NCBI RefSeq assembly: GCF_019968765.1
Contig: NZ_CP074149.1
Coordinates: 3,100,001-3,164,000 of the forward strand
DNA: 64,000 bases
Reading direction: 5' to 3'
Source: Enterobacter sp. JBIWA008
GTDB lineage: Bacteria; Pseudomonadota; Gammaproteobacteria; Enterobacterales; Enterobacteriaceae
The notes under the pieces are model-generated. The model worked only from the letters and a program-made list of their open reading frames with translations, did no database searches and was not told the origin of the DNA. The position numbers and the translations under genes were made by a program. Below are positions 18,962-29,793 of this stretch, piece by piece. Within the stretch, counting starts at the first letter, position 1; each line of letters begins with the position of its first letter.

Positions 18962-19858
18962 TCAGTCGTTAGCCAGCAGCTTCTCAATCCGGCTTCTGAA
19001 CTTCGCGCCTTCCTTCAGGTTACGCAGACCATAGTTTACGAAGGCCTGCATATACCCCATTTTCTTACCGCAGTCATAGCTCTCGCCGGTCATCAGCATA
19101 GCATCCACGGACTGCTTCTTCGCCAGCTCGGCAATAGCGTCAGTCAGCTGAATACGGTCCCAGGCGCCTGGCTCGGTTTTTTCCAGTTCCGCCCAGATAT
19201 CGGCATTCAGAACGTAACGACCTACAGCCATCAGGTCTGAATCCAGCGTCTGTGGCTGATCCGGTTTTTCGATGAACTCAACGATGCGGCTCACCTGCCC
19301 TTCCGTCTCCAGCGGTTCTTTAGTCTGGATCACAGAGTACTCGGAGAGATCGCCCTTCATGCGTTTCGCCAGCACCTGGCTCCGGCCGGTTTCATTGAAA
19401 CGTGCCACCATTGCCGCCAGGTTATAACGCAGCGGATCGGCAGAAGCAGTATCAATGATGATATCCGGCAGCACGACTATGAATGGGTTATCGCCCACAA
19501 CCGGACGGGCACACAGAATAGAATGGCCCAGACCCAGCGGCTGCGCCTGGCGCACGTTCATGATGGTCACGCCCGGCGGACAAATAGACTGCACTTCCGC
19601 CAGCAGCTGGCGTTTGACGCGCTGCTCAAGCAACGCTTCGAGTTCGTAAGAGGTGTCGAAGTGGTTTTCTACCGCATTCTTGGAGGAGTGCGTAACCAGG
19701 ACGATTTCTTTGATCCCTGCAGCAACAATCTCGTCGACAATGTACTGAATCATTGGCTTGTCGACGATCGGCAGCATCTCTTTAGGAATGGCTTTTGTGG
19801 CTGGCAGCATATGCATGCCCAGGCCTGCTACCGGAATGACTGCTTTCAAATTAATCAT
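18962..19858 (-). CDS. galF: GalF, UTP-glucose-1-phosphate uridylyltransferase homologue
   Basis: A GalU paralogue (298 residues; E. coli GalF is 297) that modulates UDP-glucose levels and marks the upstream border of enterobacterial O-antigen loci. The N-terminus [19 protein letters not shown] carries the GalF-type GMHMLP in place of GalU's GTRMLP, which is why GalF has little catalytic activity alone. The longer frame begins four codons upstream, but ATG 19856-19858 follows GGAAGAG at good spacing. It has its own promoter region in the 176 bases that separate it from wcaM, and a strong terminator downstream. Confidence 0.95.
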   Translation of the reverse strand: MINLKAVIPVAGLGMHMLPATKAIPKEMLPIVDKPMIQYIVDEIVAAGIKEIVLVTHSSKNAVENHFDTSYELEALLEQRVKRQLLAEVQSICPPGVTIMNVRQAQPLGLGHSILCARPVVGDNPFIVVLPDIIIDTASADPLRYNLAAMVARFNETGRSQVLAKRMKGDLSEYSVIQTKEPLETEGQVSRIVEFIEKPDQPQTLDSDLMAVGRYVLNADIWAELEKTEPGAWDRIQLTDAIAELAKKQSVDAMLMTGESYDCGKKMGYMQAFVNYGLRNLKEGAKFRSRIEKLLAND

Positions 19859-20034
19859 TATCTCTTCCACCTTAAAATGGTTGACGAATTATAGCTCTTA
19901 AACCTATTTTCGCCAGCATGATTTGCCGTAATCCTCAGGTAATGTTACGCCTTAGCCCTACAAATTTCTGTAGTTGTAATCTGAATAGATTACGCTTCTT
20001 TCCCAGGAATAGTCTCAAAACAGCTAATTGTCGA

Positions 20035-21426
20035 TTATCTGTGCGGAAGCGCAAAGTTAAGCTTTTCCACATTCACCACCTGCTGGTCGACCCGGTCAAT
20101 ATCCACCGAGCTTTGCCCCTTCTCATTAACGGCTTTAATGTTCGCCAGCGACAGCAACGTCTCGTCTTTCGCCATGAATTTACCCCGCACATCCTTGCGC
20201 AGGTCGAAGTTGATCTTCAGGGCGGGCCCTACAGCGGCTTCCTGCATCACATTGATATTGCGTAAAAAAAGATGCTGAGGCTTGTTGTGCAGTTCAAGCG
20301 TAGCGCGCTGCATTTCCACGTTGGTGATCGCCACAAACGAGGTCGCGTTACCGGATGAAATCTGTATTCCGCGCAATTTATACGCAAGCTTGCGGTTATC
20401 AAGATGAATATTGTTGAGCTTGAAGTTCTGCGGGATGGACAAATAATCGCCTTTTATCACCCCATAGCCAATTAACATTCCGGCACTGTTGACCATGTCG
20501 ACATTATCAATAATGAAATTATCACAGCCATAAATGGCTACCGTGGCGTTGTCTATTCCCGCCTTTTTACTGAAGTCGGGAGTAATATTTTTGGCCTTAA
20601 TATTGCGGATAACAAAGTGTTTCCCGTTTTCAACATGCACCAGCTGGCGACAGTTGCTGCCGGTGATGTTTGCCACCACGAAGTTCTTGACGGTTTGCTT
20701 CTCCGGATAGTCATTATCGTAGGTGCTGCCGGCAAGGCCAATGCCGATGCCCCAGTTGATCTTGCCGTTGGTGCAGTTGATGTTGTCGATAACATGGTCG
20801 GAGATCAGGATATTGCGATCGTTGATGGCGACGTTCCACTCGATCGCATCACCCTGCAGATGGCTAAATTTGCTGTTGGTGATGCGGGCACCGTCCACCT
20901 GGTTGTGGAAACCCTGGCGCAGGATGGCGTAGTTGGCCTGGCTCACGCTGATGTTATCAATCAGCAGGTTGCGCATCACGCTCGGTTTCTTGCCGCCGAT
21001 GTAGATCTGCGTCACCGGGCCAAAACCGCTCATGGCCAGCCCTTTAATGACGCAGTCAGAGCCGCGAACGTCGAGCGTAATGTTCTCCGTGCGACCGGCA
21101 CCTTCGCCTATCACTTTGCTGCCTTCCTGCAGAACAAAGCGGCCGCGCCCGTTGCCGGTCAACGCCCCGCGGATCAGCAGCGTTTTACCGTCGGGAATGA
21201 AAATGCCCGTATTGATGTTTTCGCAGGTGAGTCCGGCAGGGACCACGACGGTGTCGCCGTCATTGAACGCCTGCTTAAAGGCGGCGATCCAGTCGTTGTT
21301 ATTGTACTGATTAACAGAGACCGTTCTGCCGCTTGTCGCCCGCGCGATGCGCGACGACAGCAGCGGCGTGGCCGCCAGAACGGAAAGAGAAGAGACAAAG
21401 GTGCGTCGGGTAATCTTTTTCAGCAT
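20035..21426 (-). CDS. wcaM: Colanic acid biosynthesis protein WcaM
   Basis: Last gene of the colanic acid operon. 463 residues with an N-terminal twin-arginine-like/secretory signal ([26 protein letters not shown], cleavage near residue 30), followed by a predicted right-handed parallel beta-helix with repeated N-x-x-I/V turns (for example [22 protein letters not shown]). The exact reaction is not established for the family; the fold suggests polysaccharide binding or cleavage in the periplasm. It begins 12 bases after wcaL. Length and order match E. coli. Confidence 0.93.
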   Translation of the reverse strand: MLKKITRRTFVSSLSVLAATPLLSSRIARATSGRTVSVNQYNNNDWIAAFKQAFNDGDTVVVPAGLTCENINTGIFIPDGKTLLIRGALTGNGRGRFVLQEGSKVIGEGAGRTENITLDVRGSDCVIKGLAMSGFGPVTQIYIGGKKPSVMRNLLIDNISVSQANYAILRQGFHNQVDGARITNSKFSHLQGDAIEWNVAINDRNILISDHVIDNINCTNGKINWGIGIGLAGSTYDNDYPEKQTVKNFVVANITGSNCRQLVHVENGKHFVIRNIKAKNITPDFSKKAGIDNATVAIYGCDNFIIDNVDMVNSAGMLIGYGVIKGDYLSIPQNFKLNNIHLDNRKLAYKLRGIQISSGNATSFVAITNVEMQRATLELHNKPQHLFLRNINVMQEAAVGPALKINFDLRKDVRGKFMAKDETLLSLANIKAVNEKGQSSVDIDRVDQQVVNVEKLNFALPHR

Positions 21427-21438
21427 ACATCCTCGGCG

Positions 21439-22659
21439 TTACAACGTTTGCAGCAGGCTCGCTAGCTGGCGGTTAATCACCTGCTGGTTAAAATCGGTTT
21501 CCACTTTTTGTCGGGCGTTATGGAGCACGGGCTCCAGCGCCTGCTGGTCAATATCGCTGAAGGCTGCTAATCGGTCCGCAAGGGCCATCGCGTTATTCTC
21601 CGGCACCAGCCAGCCGGAGTGGTCAGTCTTAATCAGCTCCGGGATCCCGCTGTGCAGGGTCGATACCACAGGAATACCTACGGCCATCGCCTCCATCAGC
21701 GCCACCGGAATACCTTCCATATCGCCATCAGCGCCCGTCACCGAGGGCAGCAGAAAGACATCCGCCTCGTCGAGCATGGCCTTGACCTCGTGGCTGGGCT
21801 TGAAGCCCGGCATCTCTACGACATCTTCCAGCTGATACTGTTCGATAAGCGTGCGCAGACGACGCTCCCACGGCCCAATGCCGAGAATGCGATAGTGGAA
21901 ATCCACCCCGCGCGCCTTCAGCTGGCGGCAGGCTTCAATGGCCACATGGAGACCTTTCTTCTCGGTCAGACGAGCCACGGAGATGATCTGCAGCGGTTTT
22001 CCCGGCACCTTTACAGGACGACGCGTAAAGCGCGTTAAATCCACGCCCATACGCGAAACGGCAATTTTTTCTCCCGGGCAGCCCATGTTTTTCAGCCGTC
22101 CGGCCCACAGGTCGCTGATAGGCAGCATCATGTCGCCGCGGCGGAAAAGCTGCTGATACTCCGGCGTGTAGTGGTTCAGGACTTCGCGGCTGGAGATGTC
22201 GATACCGTGGAAGATGGTCGCAATTTTACCGTCAATCACGCCCAGCTCGCGCAGCTTCGCGGCGGTGACGCCCGCCGGGCCAAAGTGGGCGATAAACACG
22301 TCGGCACGATACGGCTGCGCCGTTTGCCCGCAGATGGCCGACAGGATCAGATTGCGGGATTCAGACCCATAGCGGGAAACATTCAGCGCCCGCCACGTCG
22401 ACGCGCGGTGGATCCCGCGCAGCGTCTGGCTGGCCCGGTGGCGCAGCTTGCTCAGCTTCCCGGACGGCTCATCCTGCAGCCAGCGGGTTTTAGCCTCCAG
22501 CCCATACTGGGTATACGCCGCATGGGTATTTTGCGTATCGCCCTTTTGCAGGGCGATAATCTCCACGTCATATCCCATATCGATAAACGCGGTGATTTGG
22601 TTCAGGACAAAGGTTTCAGACGACAGCGGAAATTTCAGTAAGAAGAAACCAACCTTCAT
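21439..22659 (-). CDS. wcaL: Colanic acid glycosyltransferase WcaL
   Basis: A family 4 (GT-B) glycosyltransferase of 406 residues adding a late sugar of the colanic acid repeat (proposed galactosyl transfer). N-terminal MKVGFFLLKFPLSSETFVLNQI, C-terminal donor-binding SVARLTEKKGLHVAIEAC and the E-x7-E motif region VALMEAMAVGIPVVST are visible. It overlaps the end of wcaK by 4 bases. Same place and length as in E. coli. Confidence 0.94.
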   Translation of the reverse strand: MKVGFFLLKFPLSSETFVLNQITAFIDMGYDVEIIALQKGDTQNTHAAYTQYGLEAKTRWLQDEPSGKLSKLRHRASQTLRGIHRASTWRALNVSRYGSESRNLILSAICGQTAQPYRADVFIAHFGPAGVTAAKLRELGVIDGKIATIFHGIDISSREVLNHYTPEYQQLFRRGDMMLPISDLWAGRLKNMGCPGEKIAVSRMGVDLTRFTRRPVKVPGKPLQIISVARLTEKKGLHVAIEACRQLKARGVDFHYRILGIGPWERRLRTLIEQYQLEDVVEMPGFKPSHEVKAMLDEADVFLLPSVTGADGDMEGIPVALMEAMAVGIPVVSTLHSGIPELIKTDHSGWLVPENNAMALADRLAAFSDIDQQALEPVLHNARQKVETDFNQQVINRQLASLLQTL

Positions 22660-23936
22660 TTCCCCTCCCGCACGCGGTCAAGTACCGATTTCACCATCCC
22701 AATGCCCTTCTCGCGCTCGGCTTTCACCGCCACGGCCAGGCGTTCATTGATCGCAGGCAGTTGGCCCAGGGTGTCGCCCACCATCGCACCGAGCGAACCA
22801 TCCAGCAGATGACGGATATCCACGGCCATTTCCGGCATACCAAGCTGCTGCATGATGCCTGCTGATTTGTGCTCATAGTTGATGGCAATGGCCGGCGTGC
22901 CAAAGTTCATGGAGATAATGGCGGAGTGCAGGCGCGTGCCGACGGTCAGGTCGCAAGCGGAGAGCAGCTTGCCCATCTCCAGGTCGTTCAGTTCGTCCAT
23001 CACCACGTGATAGCGGGACGGATCGTTAACCAGGCTGCGCAGGTTCAGCGCCACCATGCGGTCGTCTTTGTTGTAGCTGTCGATGCCGGTGCAGGTTGAG
23101 AGCGCCAGCACCTGGTACCCGCTGTCCAGCACGCGGTTCACCACGTCGGCGAAGGCTTTCTCGTACGCCGCCTGGGTTGTGCCTAAACGTTTATCAAACG
23201 GCGCCAGCTCGCGCAGGGTTATCGCGACGGTTTTCTGTTTCGCCGCCACGTCGAGCCAGTGCTGCACCGCGTAGCTCGGCTGGAAGCTGTCGTTCTGGTG
23301 ATCTACCAGCCAGGCGGTGTCCACGCCGTGCTCAACTTTTGAGGTGTCAATTTCGCTGCGCTTCATCATGTCGAGGCTGACAGATTCGCGCAGGATCAGC
23401 GCGTCGCAGTGGCCGAAGACGTAGTTTGCGAGCTGGTTAAACTGCTGATCCTGGAATGGCCCGACGCTGTGGCCAATCATAAACAGCGGCTTTTTCGCCA
23501 TAAAGGTGCAGAGCGCATGCTCAAACTGCGGCACGCCGTAGAGATCGACGAAGAACGAACCGCCAACCTGAATAATGGCGTCATAGCCGGACAGCAGACG
23601 AACAAAGTCGGTAAAGCCCTGCGCGATAGCGATGTTGCGCAGCTTGCCGGTGTCGGTCACGCGGGAAAGCAGCACCTGGTGCTGGTAGCGACGGCGCAGC
23701 ACTTTTTTCACGCGTCCCATCACGCCCGCGGCGTTGTTATGCTGTTTCATCTGGCTGTAGAGCGGGTCGCCCATCACCGGGCGGTTCAGTAACCAGGATG
23801 AGCTGACCGGATAACGGCTCATCACGTCCACTTCGGTCTCAGGCTTAAGGGTGTTAATTGCATCCAGTAAACCGCGCAGGATGGCGCTGTCGCCACGGTT
23901 GCCGCAGGTATGGTTGCCAAGAATTAATAATTTCAT
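22656..23936 (-). CDS. wcaK: Colanic acid pyruvyltransferase WcaK
   Basis: A polysaccharide pyruvyl transferase of 426 residues that adds the pyruvate ketal to the terminal galactose of colanic acid. The N-terminus LLILGNHTCGNRGDSAILRGLLDA, QVGGSFFVDLYG and GTRLHSAIISMNFGTPAIAINYEHKS are characteristic of the PF04230 family. Coupled to wcaL by a 4-base overlap and 17 bases after wzxC. Confidence 0.95.
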   Translation of the reverse strand: MKLLILGNHTCGNRGDSAILRGLLDAINTLKPETEVDVMSRYPVSSSWLLNRPVMGDPLYSQMKQHNNAAGVMGRVKKVLRRRYQHQVLLSRVTDTGKLRNIAIAQGFTDFVRLLSGYDAIIQVGGSFFVDLYGVPQFEHALCTFMAKKPLFMIGHSVGPFQDQQFNQLANYVFGHCDALILRESVSLDMMKRSEIDTSKVEHGVDTAWLVDHQNDSFQPSYAVQHWLDVAAKQKTVAITLRELAPFDKRLGTTQAAYEKAFADVVNRVLDSGYQVLALSTCTGIDSYNKDDRMVALNLRSLVNDPSRYHVVMDELNDLEMGKLLSACDLTVGTRLHSAIISMNFGTPAIAINYEHKSAGIMQQLGMPEMAVDIRHLLDGSLGAMVGDTLGQLPAINERLAVAVKAEREKGIGMVKSVLDRVREGK

Positions 23937-23953
23937 AATGGCCTCTTAAATAA

Positions 23954-25432
23954 CTAGCCTGCGCGAAGCAGCGTTTTCATTTTTTCGTTACGGCAAAACT
24001 GGCGCTTCATCTCAACCACCAGCGCATTGCGTGAGAGCACAATCATCACGACGAATGCCAGCGCCCCCGCTGCAACCTGCACCGCCAGCAGCGCGGCCAG
24101 CGGCATGTGACCTCTGAGGATGATGCCCAGGCCGTAGCTCACCGCCAGGGTCGGCAATGAGAGATAGAAAGGTAGCCACAGGCTCAGGATGTACTGACGG
24201 TAGCTGGAGCCCAGCACCGGCTTGATCATGATGAAGTAGCTCAGAACGGTATTGACTACCTGCACCAGCAGGAAGCCCAGCGTGACGCCGATGGCGCCCG
24301 CCATGTGCCCGCCGACGATAATCGCCGGAATAAACAGGAAGGTTTTAAACACGTTGAACTTAAAGCTGATATCCACGCGCGCTTTTGCCATCAGCAGGGA
24401 ACCAATCGGATTCCCCACGGAGCGCAGCAGCCCAACCACGCACAGCAGCTGCAGGATCGGGATGATGCCGTTCCACTTCTCGCCAAACACCAGCGGCACG
24501 AAGTTGCTGGACACCACCATCAGCCCCAGCAGCACCGGGAAATTGATAATCCCCACCACGGAAAGCAGCTTGTAGAAGTTCACGCGCAGCTTCTCGGTGT
24601 CGTCCTGAATCCTGGCGAACGCCGGGAACAGGACGCGGGTGATGATCGGGTTCAGCTTCATCGGCGGCACCACCGCGACGTTGTAGGCCAGGTTGTAGCC
24701 CCCCGCCACGCTCGCGCCCAGAATACGCGCCAGCACCAGCGTCGACAGGTTGGTATTCACATAGTTGATGATGCTGTCCGCCGTCAGCCACGCGCCAAAG
24801 CGCAGGTTGGACGAGACGGACGCGAGAGAGAAATGCAGCCCGGGACGGTAAATCTTGCGGCCAAAATAGCCGAACAGCAGCGTACGCACGGCAGAGTTAA
24901 CCAGGTATCCAAGGATAGCGGTCATCGCCAGCGGCCAGAAATGGGCGCTCACCACGGTGAAGGTAAAGCCCGCCAGCACGGCACTGGTTTCAATCATGCC
25001 GATCTTGTTGAACTCCAGCTCTTTCTGCATCAGCGCGCGGAACTGCTGCCCGTGGGGGATCACCACGAAGGCAAACGACAGCGTGCGCATCAGCGGAGCG
25101 AGATCGGGGTTGTGCAGCACGCTGGCGATGGTGTCGCTCAGCAGGAACACCAGCACGAACACGAAAATCCCCAGCCCGACGTTCAGCCAGTAGAGGGTAG
25201 TCAGCTCCAGGTGGCCGATCTCTTTGCGCTGGATAATCGAGTTGGCAATACCAAAATCAGACAGCGTATCGGCCAGGGCGATAATCACCAGCGAGACGGT
25301 CAGCAGGCCGAACTGGTGATTATCAATAATGCGCGCCAGCACGGTCATCTGCACCAGGCCGAGGCCAATGATGACGATGGTCGCCATCGCTGACCATTTG
25401 GCCCCGCTGATGGTTTTTTCACGTAAGCTCAT
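23954..25432 (-). CDS. wzxC: Colanic acid flippase WzxC
   Basis: Integral membrane exporter of the MATE/polysaccharide transporter superfamily. 492 residues with about twelve or more membrane segments; it moves the lipid-linked colanic acid unit across the inner membrane. N-terminal LREKTISGAKWSAMATIVIIGLGLVQ and the SDFGIANSIIQRKEI motif match WzxC. Begins one base after wcaJ, so the two are translationally coupled. Confidence 0.95.
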   Translation of the reverse strand: MSLREKTISGAKWSAMATIVIIGLGLVQMTVLARIIDNHQFGLLTVSLVIIALADTLSDFGIANSIIQRKEIGHLELTTLYWLNVGLGIFVFVLVFLLSDTIASVLHNPDLAPLMRTLSFAFVVIPHGQQFRALMQKELEFNKIGMIETSAVLAGFTFTVVSAHFWPLAMTAILGYLVNSAVRTLLFGYFGRKIYRPGLHFSLASVSSNLRFGAWLTADSIINYVNTNLSTLVLARILGASVAGGYNLAYNVAVVPPMKLNPIITRVLFPAFARIQDDTEKLRVNFYKLLSVVGIINFPVLLGLMVVSSNFVPLVFGEKWNGIIPILQLLCVVGLLRSVGNPIGSLLMAKARVDISFKFNVFKTFLFIPAIIVGGHMAGAIGVTLGFLLVQVVNTVLSYFIMIKPVLGSSYRQYILSLWLPFYLSLPTLAVSYGLGIILRGHMPLAALLAVQVAAGALAFVVMIVLSRNALVVEMKRQFCRNEKMKTLLRAG

Positions 25433-25433
25433 C

Positions 25434-26828
25434 TTAGTACGCCGCTTTGTTCACGAAACCTTTAAAGATGGTCAGAAAAACAATCTTGATATCGAACCAG
25501 ATACTCCATTCACGGATGTACTCCAGATCGAATTCGATACGTTTTTCCATTTTTTCCAGCGTGTCGGTTTCGCCGCGCCAGCCGTTGATCTGCGCCCAAC
25601 CGGTGATGCCCGGCTTCACCTTATGGCGCAGCATGTAGCCCTCAATCAGCGAGCGGTACTGCTCGTTGTGCGCCACCGCGTGCGGACGCGGGCCAACAAT
25701 CGACATGCCGCCGGTAAAGACGTTGATAAACTGCGGGAGCTCGTCCAGCGAGGTGCGGCGCAGGAAGTTCCCCACGCGGGTAACGCGCGGATCGTTCTGC
25801 GTCGCCTGGGTCACCACCTTGTCGTTCTCCATCACCTTCATGGAGCGGAATTTCCACACCATAATCGGCTTACCGTCCATACCGTAGCGGGTCTGGCGGA
25901 AGATAACCGGGCCGGGAGAGCTCAGCTTCACCGCCAGGGCAATGCAGCACAGTACCGGGGAGATGAGCAGTAAAATCAGTGAAGAGAGCACGATATCCTC
26001 CACGCGCTTCAGCACGCGGTTAATGCCCGACAGCGGGGTGTCGTACAGCGGTACGACCGGCACGCCGTTCACTTCTTCAATGCGTGAATGGAGGATGTTA
26101 AAGGTAAAGACGTCCGGGATCAGGATCACCGAACAGGTGGTGTCCGCCAGCTCGCGCATCAGCTGCTTAATGCGGGATTCGTCCTTCATCTGCATGGCGA
26201 TGTAGACGTTGTGAATTTTACCGGCTTTCGCGTCTTCAATAAGCTGTTCGTAATTGCCCGCCCAGTCCGACGGCACGCCGCCCGGCTTCGCGTCGTGATA
26301 AATCCCGACCACTTCAAACCCTAACCACGGCTCTTTGCGGAAGCTGTCGAGCAGAACCTTACCAACCGGCAGATCGCCCGCTACCGCAACGAAGCGACGG
26401 TTATAGCCCCGGTTACGCAGCCAGCCCGCGCCGAAGCGGATAAGGGAACGGCATACCACCATGCCGACGCTGGTCAGCAGATACCAGCAGAGATAGGTGA
26501 CGAGGCGATTATCAAAATCGTGGCTGAACGCCACCAGGCCTGCGCTGAAGATCAGGCTAAGGGTCCAGTTCTGCAGCAACAGCATCAGTTCGGTGGTCAT
26601 TTTGACGCCGCGCCACGAGCGGTAGAAATCGGTCATCCCGCCGATCATTTGAAACACGACCAGCGCAATGAGTGCCATCAGCAGATGCATGTATAAGAAC
26701 GGCAGCCCGCCGATCCGACACACCGCCCACAATCCACCGACCATGATGGTGATATCAGAAAAACGCTGCACCATAGAGATTAACGATGCATTCGTTCTCG
26801 CTCGTTCGCGTTTTTTTAGATTCGTCAT
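25434..26828 (-). CDS. wcaJ: Undecaprenyl-phosphate glucose phosphotransferase WcaJ
   Basis: Initiates colanic acid by transferring glucose 1-phosphate from UDP-glucose to undecaprenyl phosphate. 464 residues: several N-terminal membrane helices, a central Rossmann-like domain (VAVAGDLPVGKVLLDSF) and a C-terminal bacterial sugar transferase domain with VWKFRSMKV, RRTSLDELPQFINV, GPRP and PGITGWAQINGWRGETDT. A GC-rich hairpin lies in the gap to cpsG. Confidence 0.96.
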   Translation of the reverse strand: MTNLKKRERARTNASLISMVQRFSDITIMVGGLWAVCRIGGLPFLYMHLLMALIALVVFQMIGGMTDFYRSWRGVKMTTELMLLLQNWTLSLIFSAGLVAFSHDFDNRLVTYLCWYLLTSVGMVVCRSLIRFGAGWLRNRGYNRRFVAVAGDLPVGKVLLDSFRKEPWLGFEVVGIYHDAKPGGVPSDWAGNYEQLIEDAKAGKIHNVYIAMQMKDESRIKQLMRELADTTCSVILIPDVFTFNILHSRIEEVNGVPVVPLYDTPLSGINRVLKRVEDIVLSSLILLLISPVLCCIALAVKLSSPGPVIFRQTRYGMDGKPIMVWKFRSMKVMENDKVVTQATQNDPRVTRVGNFLRRTSLDELPQFINVFTGGMSIVGPRPHAVAHNEQYRSLIEGYMLRHKVKPGITGWAQINGWRGETDTLEKMEKRIEFDLEYIREWSIWFDIKIVFLTIFKGFVNKAAY

Positions 26829-26849
26829 CGTTGTTCCTGTATTCGGTTC

Positions 26850-26868
26850 CCCCTCCCGTCGGGAGGGG
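26850..26868. repeat. GC-rich hairpin between cpsG and wcaJ
   Basis: Perfect 8-bp stem CCCCTCCC/GGGAGGGG with a GTC loop. On the - strand it follows the cpsG stop (26875) but has no U-tract, so it is more likely an mRNA-stabilising or pausing structure than a full terminator. Confidence 0.55.
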
Positions 26869-26874
26869 CAATTG

Positions 26875-28245
26875 TTACTGATTCAACAGCGCCAGAATGT
26901 CCTTCGTTCGGGCTTCCATCAGCGCGGTGTCAGCACGGGATTCCACGTTCAGGCGCACCACCGGCTCGGTGTTGGACGAGCGCAGGTTAAAGCGCCACTG
27001 CGGGAACGCCATGCTGATGCCGTCCGTACGGTCAATTTCCAGCGCATGAATTGCAAAGTGCTGCTCCACGCGGGCAATGGCCTCGGCCGGCTGCGCCAGC
27101 TTGCTGTTGATCTCCCCGCTCGCCGGGAACGCCGCCATGCGGTCGCGCACCAGCTCGCCCAGCGTCTGCCCCTTCAGGCACAGCAGCTCGGTCACCAGCA
27201 GCCACGGGATCATCCCGCTGTCGCAGTAGGCAAAATCACGGAAGTAGTGGTGGGCGCTCATCTCGCCGCCGTAGATGGCGTCTTCTTCGCGCATGCGCTC
27301 TTTGATGAAGGCGTGGCCGGTTTTGGACATCACCGGCGTGCCGCCTGCGGCGGATACCACGTCGACGGTGTTCCAGGAAAGGCGCGGGTCATGGATGATT
27401 TTCGCGCCCGGTTTTTTCTCGAGGAACGCTTCCGCCAGCAGGCCGACAATGTAGTAGCCCTCGATGAACTGCCCTTTCTCGTCGAACAGGAAGCAGCGGT
27501 CGAAATCGCCGTCAAAGGCAATGCCCATGTCCGCACCGTGCTCAATCACCGCGTTACGAGTGTCGTCGCGGCACTCCGGCAGCAGCGGGTTAGGAATACC
27601 GTTCGGGAAGTTGCCGTCCGGGGTGTTGTGCACCTTGACGAAGGTCACCGGCACGTTCAGCGCCTTAAAGCGGGCTTCCAGCGCGTCCACCACCGGGCCG
27701 GCCGCGCCGTTACCGGAGTTAATCACCAGCTTCAGCGGCTTGAGGTTCGACACGTTGATGTAGCCCAGCAGGTGGTCGATGTACTCTTTCTGCAGGTTGA
27801 TTTTTTTGTAGCTGCCGCGCTTCGCGTCGTTCACCGGCGGGAAGTCGTTGGCTTCCGCCAGGCGCTGCACGTCACGCAGGCCGGTGTCGCCGCTGATAGG
27901 GCGTGCGCCCTTGCGCACCAGCTTCATCCCGTTGTAGTCCATCGGGTTGTGGCTGGCCGTCACTTCGATACCGCCGTCCACGCCCAGGTGGAAGGTGGCA
28001 AAGTAAATCTCCTCGGTCCCGGAAAGGCCGATATCCAGCACGTCCACGCCCGCGTCCTGCAGCCCTTTCGCCAGGGCCAGCTTGAGGGATTCACTGGTCA
28101 GACGCACGTCGCCGCCCAGCACGATGGTCTGTGGTTTTAAATATTCGCCGTACGCGCGGCCAATGCGCCACGCAATGTCTTCGTTCAGCTCTTCGCCCAG
28201 CCTGCCGCGAATATCGTAGGCTTTAAAACAGGTTAATTTTTCCAT
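26875..28245 (-). CDS. cpsG: Phosphomannomutase CpsG (ManB)
   Basis: Interconverts mannose 6-phosphate and mannose 1-phosphate for GDP-mannose and then GDP-fucose supply. 456 residues from ATG 28243-28245 (the frame runs seven codons further but the homologous N-terminus is [14 protein letters not shown]). The phosphoserine is Ser98 in [19 protein letters not shown] binds the metal, GGEMSAHH binds sugar and RTSNTEP-like [12 protein letters not shown] binds phosphate. It follows cpsB by about 110 bases containing a REP-like repeat. Confidence 0.96.
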   Translation of the reverse strand: MEKLTCFKAYDIRGRLGEELNEDIAWRIGRAYGEYLKPQTIVLGGDVRLTSESLKLALAKGLQDAGVDVLDIGLSGTEEIYFATFHLGVDGGIEVTASHNPMDYNGMKLVRKGARPISGDTGLRDVQRLAEANDFPPVNDAKRGSYKKINLQKEYIDHLLGYINVSNLKPLKLVINSGNGAAGPVVDALEARFKALNVPVTFVKVHNTPDGNFPNGIPNPLLPECRDDTRNAVIEHGADMGIAFDGDFDRCFLFDEKGQFIEGYYIVGLLAEAFLEKKPGAKIIHDPRLSWNTVDVVSAAGGTPVMSKTGHAFIKERMREEDAIYGGEMSAHHYFRDFAYCDSGMIPWLLVTELLCLKGQTLGELVRDRMAAFPASGEINSKLAQPAEAIARVEQHFAIHALEIDRTDGISMAFPQWRFNLRSSNTEPVVRLNVESRADTALMEARTKDILALLNQ

Positions 28246-28310
28246 GATGACCCCTTTTTCAGGCAACAGTCGGCCCGCCCGTTAACAGGCAAAATTGTTT
28301 TTAATTCATT

Positions 28311-28341
28311 CGTAGGCCGGATACGCGAAGCGCCATCCGGC
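28311..28341. repeat. REP-like palindrome between cpsB and cpsG
   Basis: The sequence GTAGGCCGGATACGCGAAGC followed by GCCATCCGGC has the GCCGGA...TCCGGC inverted core of enterobacterial REP elements (28315-28341). Such elements in operon gaps usually stabilise upstream mRNA or bind gyrase or IHF. Confidence 0.75.
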
Positions 28342-28353
28342 GTTAAGACGGCG

Positions 28354-29790
28354 CTACACCCGCCCGTAGCGGTCCTGGAAGCGGACGATATCGTCCTCTT
28401 CCAGATACGAGCCGGAGCGCACCTCAATTAAGTCGAGAGGAATTTTCCCCGGGTTCTCCAGACAGTGCGTGGCCCCCAGCGGAATATAAATGGACTCGTT
28501 TTCACCCAGCAGTTTGACTTCACCGTCGATAGTCACTTTAGCGGTACCCGCGACCACCACCCAGTGCTCGGCGCGGTGATGGTGCATCTGCACCGACAGC
28601 CCCTCGCCCGGCTTCACGGTGATGCGTTTCACCTGATAGCGGTCACCGGAGTCGATGGAGTCATATTTCCCCCACGGACGGTACACTTCGCGGTGAATAT
28701 GGTGCTCGTGACGGCCATCGGCCTTAATTTGTTCAACCACTTTTTTAACGTCCTGCACGGCATTACGGTCGGCAATCAGCACGGCGTCCTTGGTCTGGAC
28801 AACCACCAGATCCTTCACCCCGACCGTGGTCACCAGGCCGGATTCAGCGTAAACGTAGCTATTTTCGGTTTTGTGGCTAATGACATCGCCGTGGTGGACG
28901 TTACCCTCCGGGGTATGGGCGCTGATCTCCCACAGGGAGGACCAGGAGCCGACGTCGCTCCAGCCCGCATCCATCGGTACCACGACGGCGTCCGCCGTAC
29001 GTTCCATCACCGCGTAGTCAATGGACTCTTCCGGACAGGCGAGGAACGCCTCTTCATCCACGCGGATGAAGTCGAGATCCGGGTCCACCACCGCCATCGC
29101 TTTCTCGCAGGCGCTCAGAATATCCGGGCGGTACTTGCGCAGCTCTTCCAGGTAGCGTCCGGCACGGAACAGGAACATCCCGCTGTTCCAGTAGTATTCT
29201 CCGCTGGCGACGTACGCCTGCGCGGTTTCCAGATTCGGTTTTTCAACAAACTGCGCCACGTCAAACGCCACGCTGTCGCCTTTACCCGGCGTCACGCTGC
29301 CGCGACGGATATAGCCATAGCCGGTTTCCGGCAGATCCGGCACGATGCCGAAGGTCACCAGCTTGCCGCTCTCGGCGTAAGGGATCGCCGCACGCACCGC
29401 GTCGCGGAACGCGTCTTCCTGCTGGATAACGTGGTCTGCCGCGAGGACCAGCATCAGCGGGTCACAGTCCGGGCTGCTGCGTTTTGCCGCCAGCGCCGCC
29501 AGGGCGATAGCTGGCGCGGTATTGCGTCCGGCAGGCTCCAGGATGATGTTTTCGGTCAGCTTATTCAGCTGGCGCAGCTGCTCGGCAACAATAAAGCGGT
29601 GCTGTTCGTTACAAATCACCACCGGGCTTTCACACTCCACGCCGTGCAGACGGTTTACAGTCGTCTGCAGCATGGTGAGATCCCCTTTCAGGCAGAGGAA
29701 CTGTTTTGGATAGAGCACGCGGGACAGCGGCCACAACCGGCTACCAGAGCCACCAGCCATCACAACCGGATACAAAGTGGTTTGACTCAT
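28354..29790 (-). CDS. cpsB: Mannose-1-phosphate guanylyltransferase CpsB (ManC)
   Basis: Makes GDP-mannose from GTP and mannose 1-phosphate. 478 residues, equal to E. coli. N-terminal nucleotidyltransferase domain with [17 protein letters not shown] (residues 9-25) and FVEKP; C-terminal cupin domain (about residues 340-478) with [20 protein letters not shown] and [10 protein letters not shown], as in bifunctional-type enzymes. Begins three bases after wcaI. Confidence 0.96.
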   Translation of the reverse strand: MSQTTLYPVVMAGGSGSRLWPLSRVLYPKQFLCLKGDLTMLQTTVNRLHGVECESPVVICNEQHRFIVAEQLRQLNKLTENIILEPAGRNTAPAIALAALAAKRSSPDCDPLMLVLAADHVIQQEDAFRDAVRAAIPYAESGKLVTFGIVPDLPETGYGYIRRGSVTPGKGDSVAFDVAQFVEKPNLETAQAYVASGEYYWNSGMFLFRAGRYLEELRKYRPDILSACEKAMAVVDPDLDFIRVDEEAFLACPEESIDYAVMERTADAVVVPMDAGWSDVGSWSSLWEISAHTPEGNVHHGDVISHKTENSYVYAESGLVTTVGVKDLVVVQTKDAVLIADRNAVQDVKKVVEQIKADGRHEHHIHREVYRPWGKYDSIDSGDRYQVKRITVKPGEGLSVQMHHHRAEHWVVVAGTAKVTIDGEVKLLGENESIYIPLGATHCLENPGKIPLDLIEVRSGSYLEEDDIVRFQDRYGRV

Positions 29791-29793
29791 GAT

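Noticed and set aside
19918..20265. 115-codon + strand frame between galF and wcaM
   Set aside because: Runs into the antisense of wcaM; composition and lack of homology suggest chance.
24305..25393. 362-codon open frame on the + strand inside wzxC
   Set aside because: Antisense shadow of a conserved membrane protein gene; translation is rich in His, Gln and Arg with no family resemblance.
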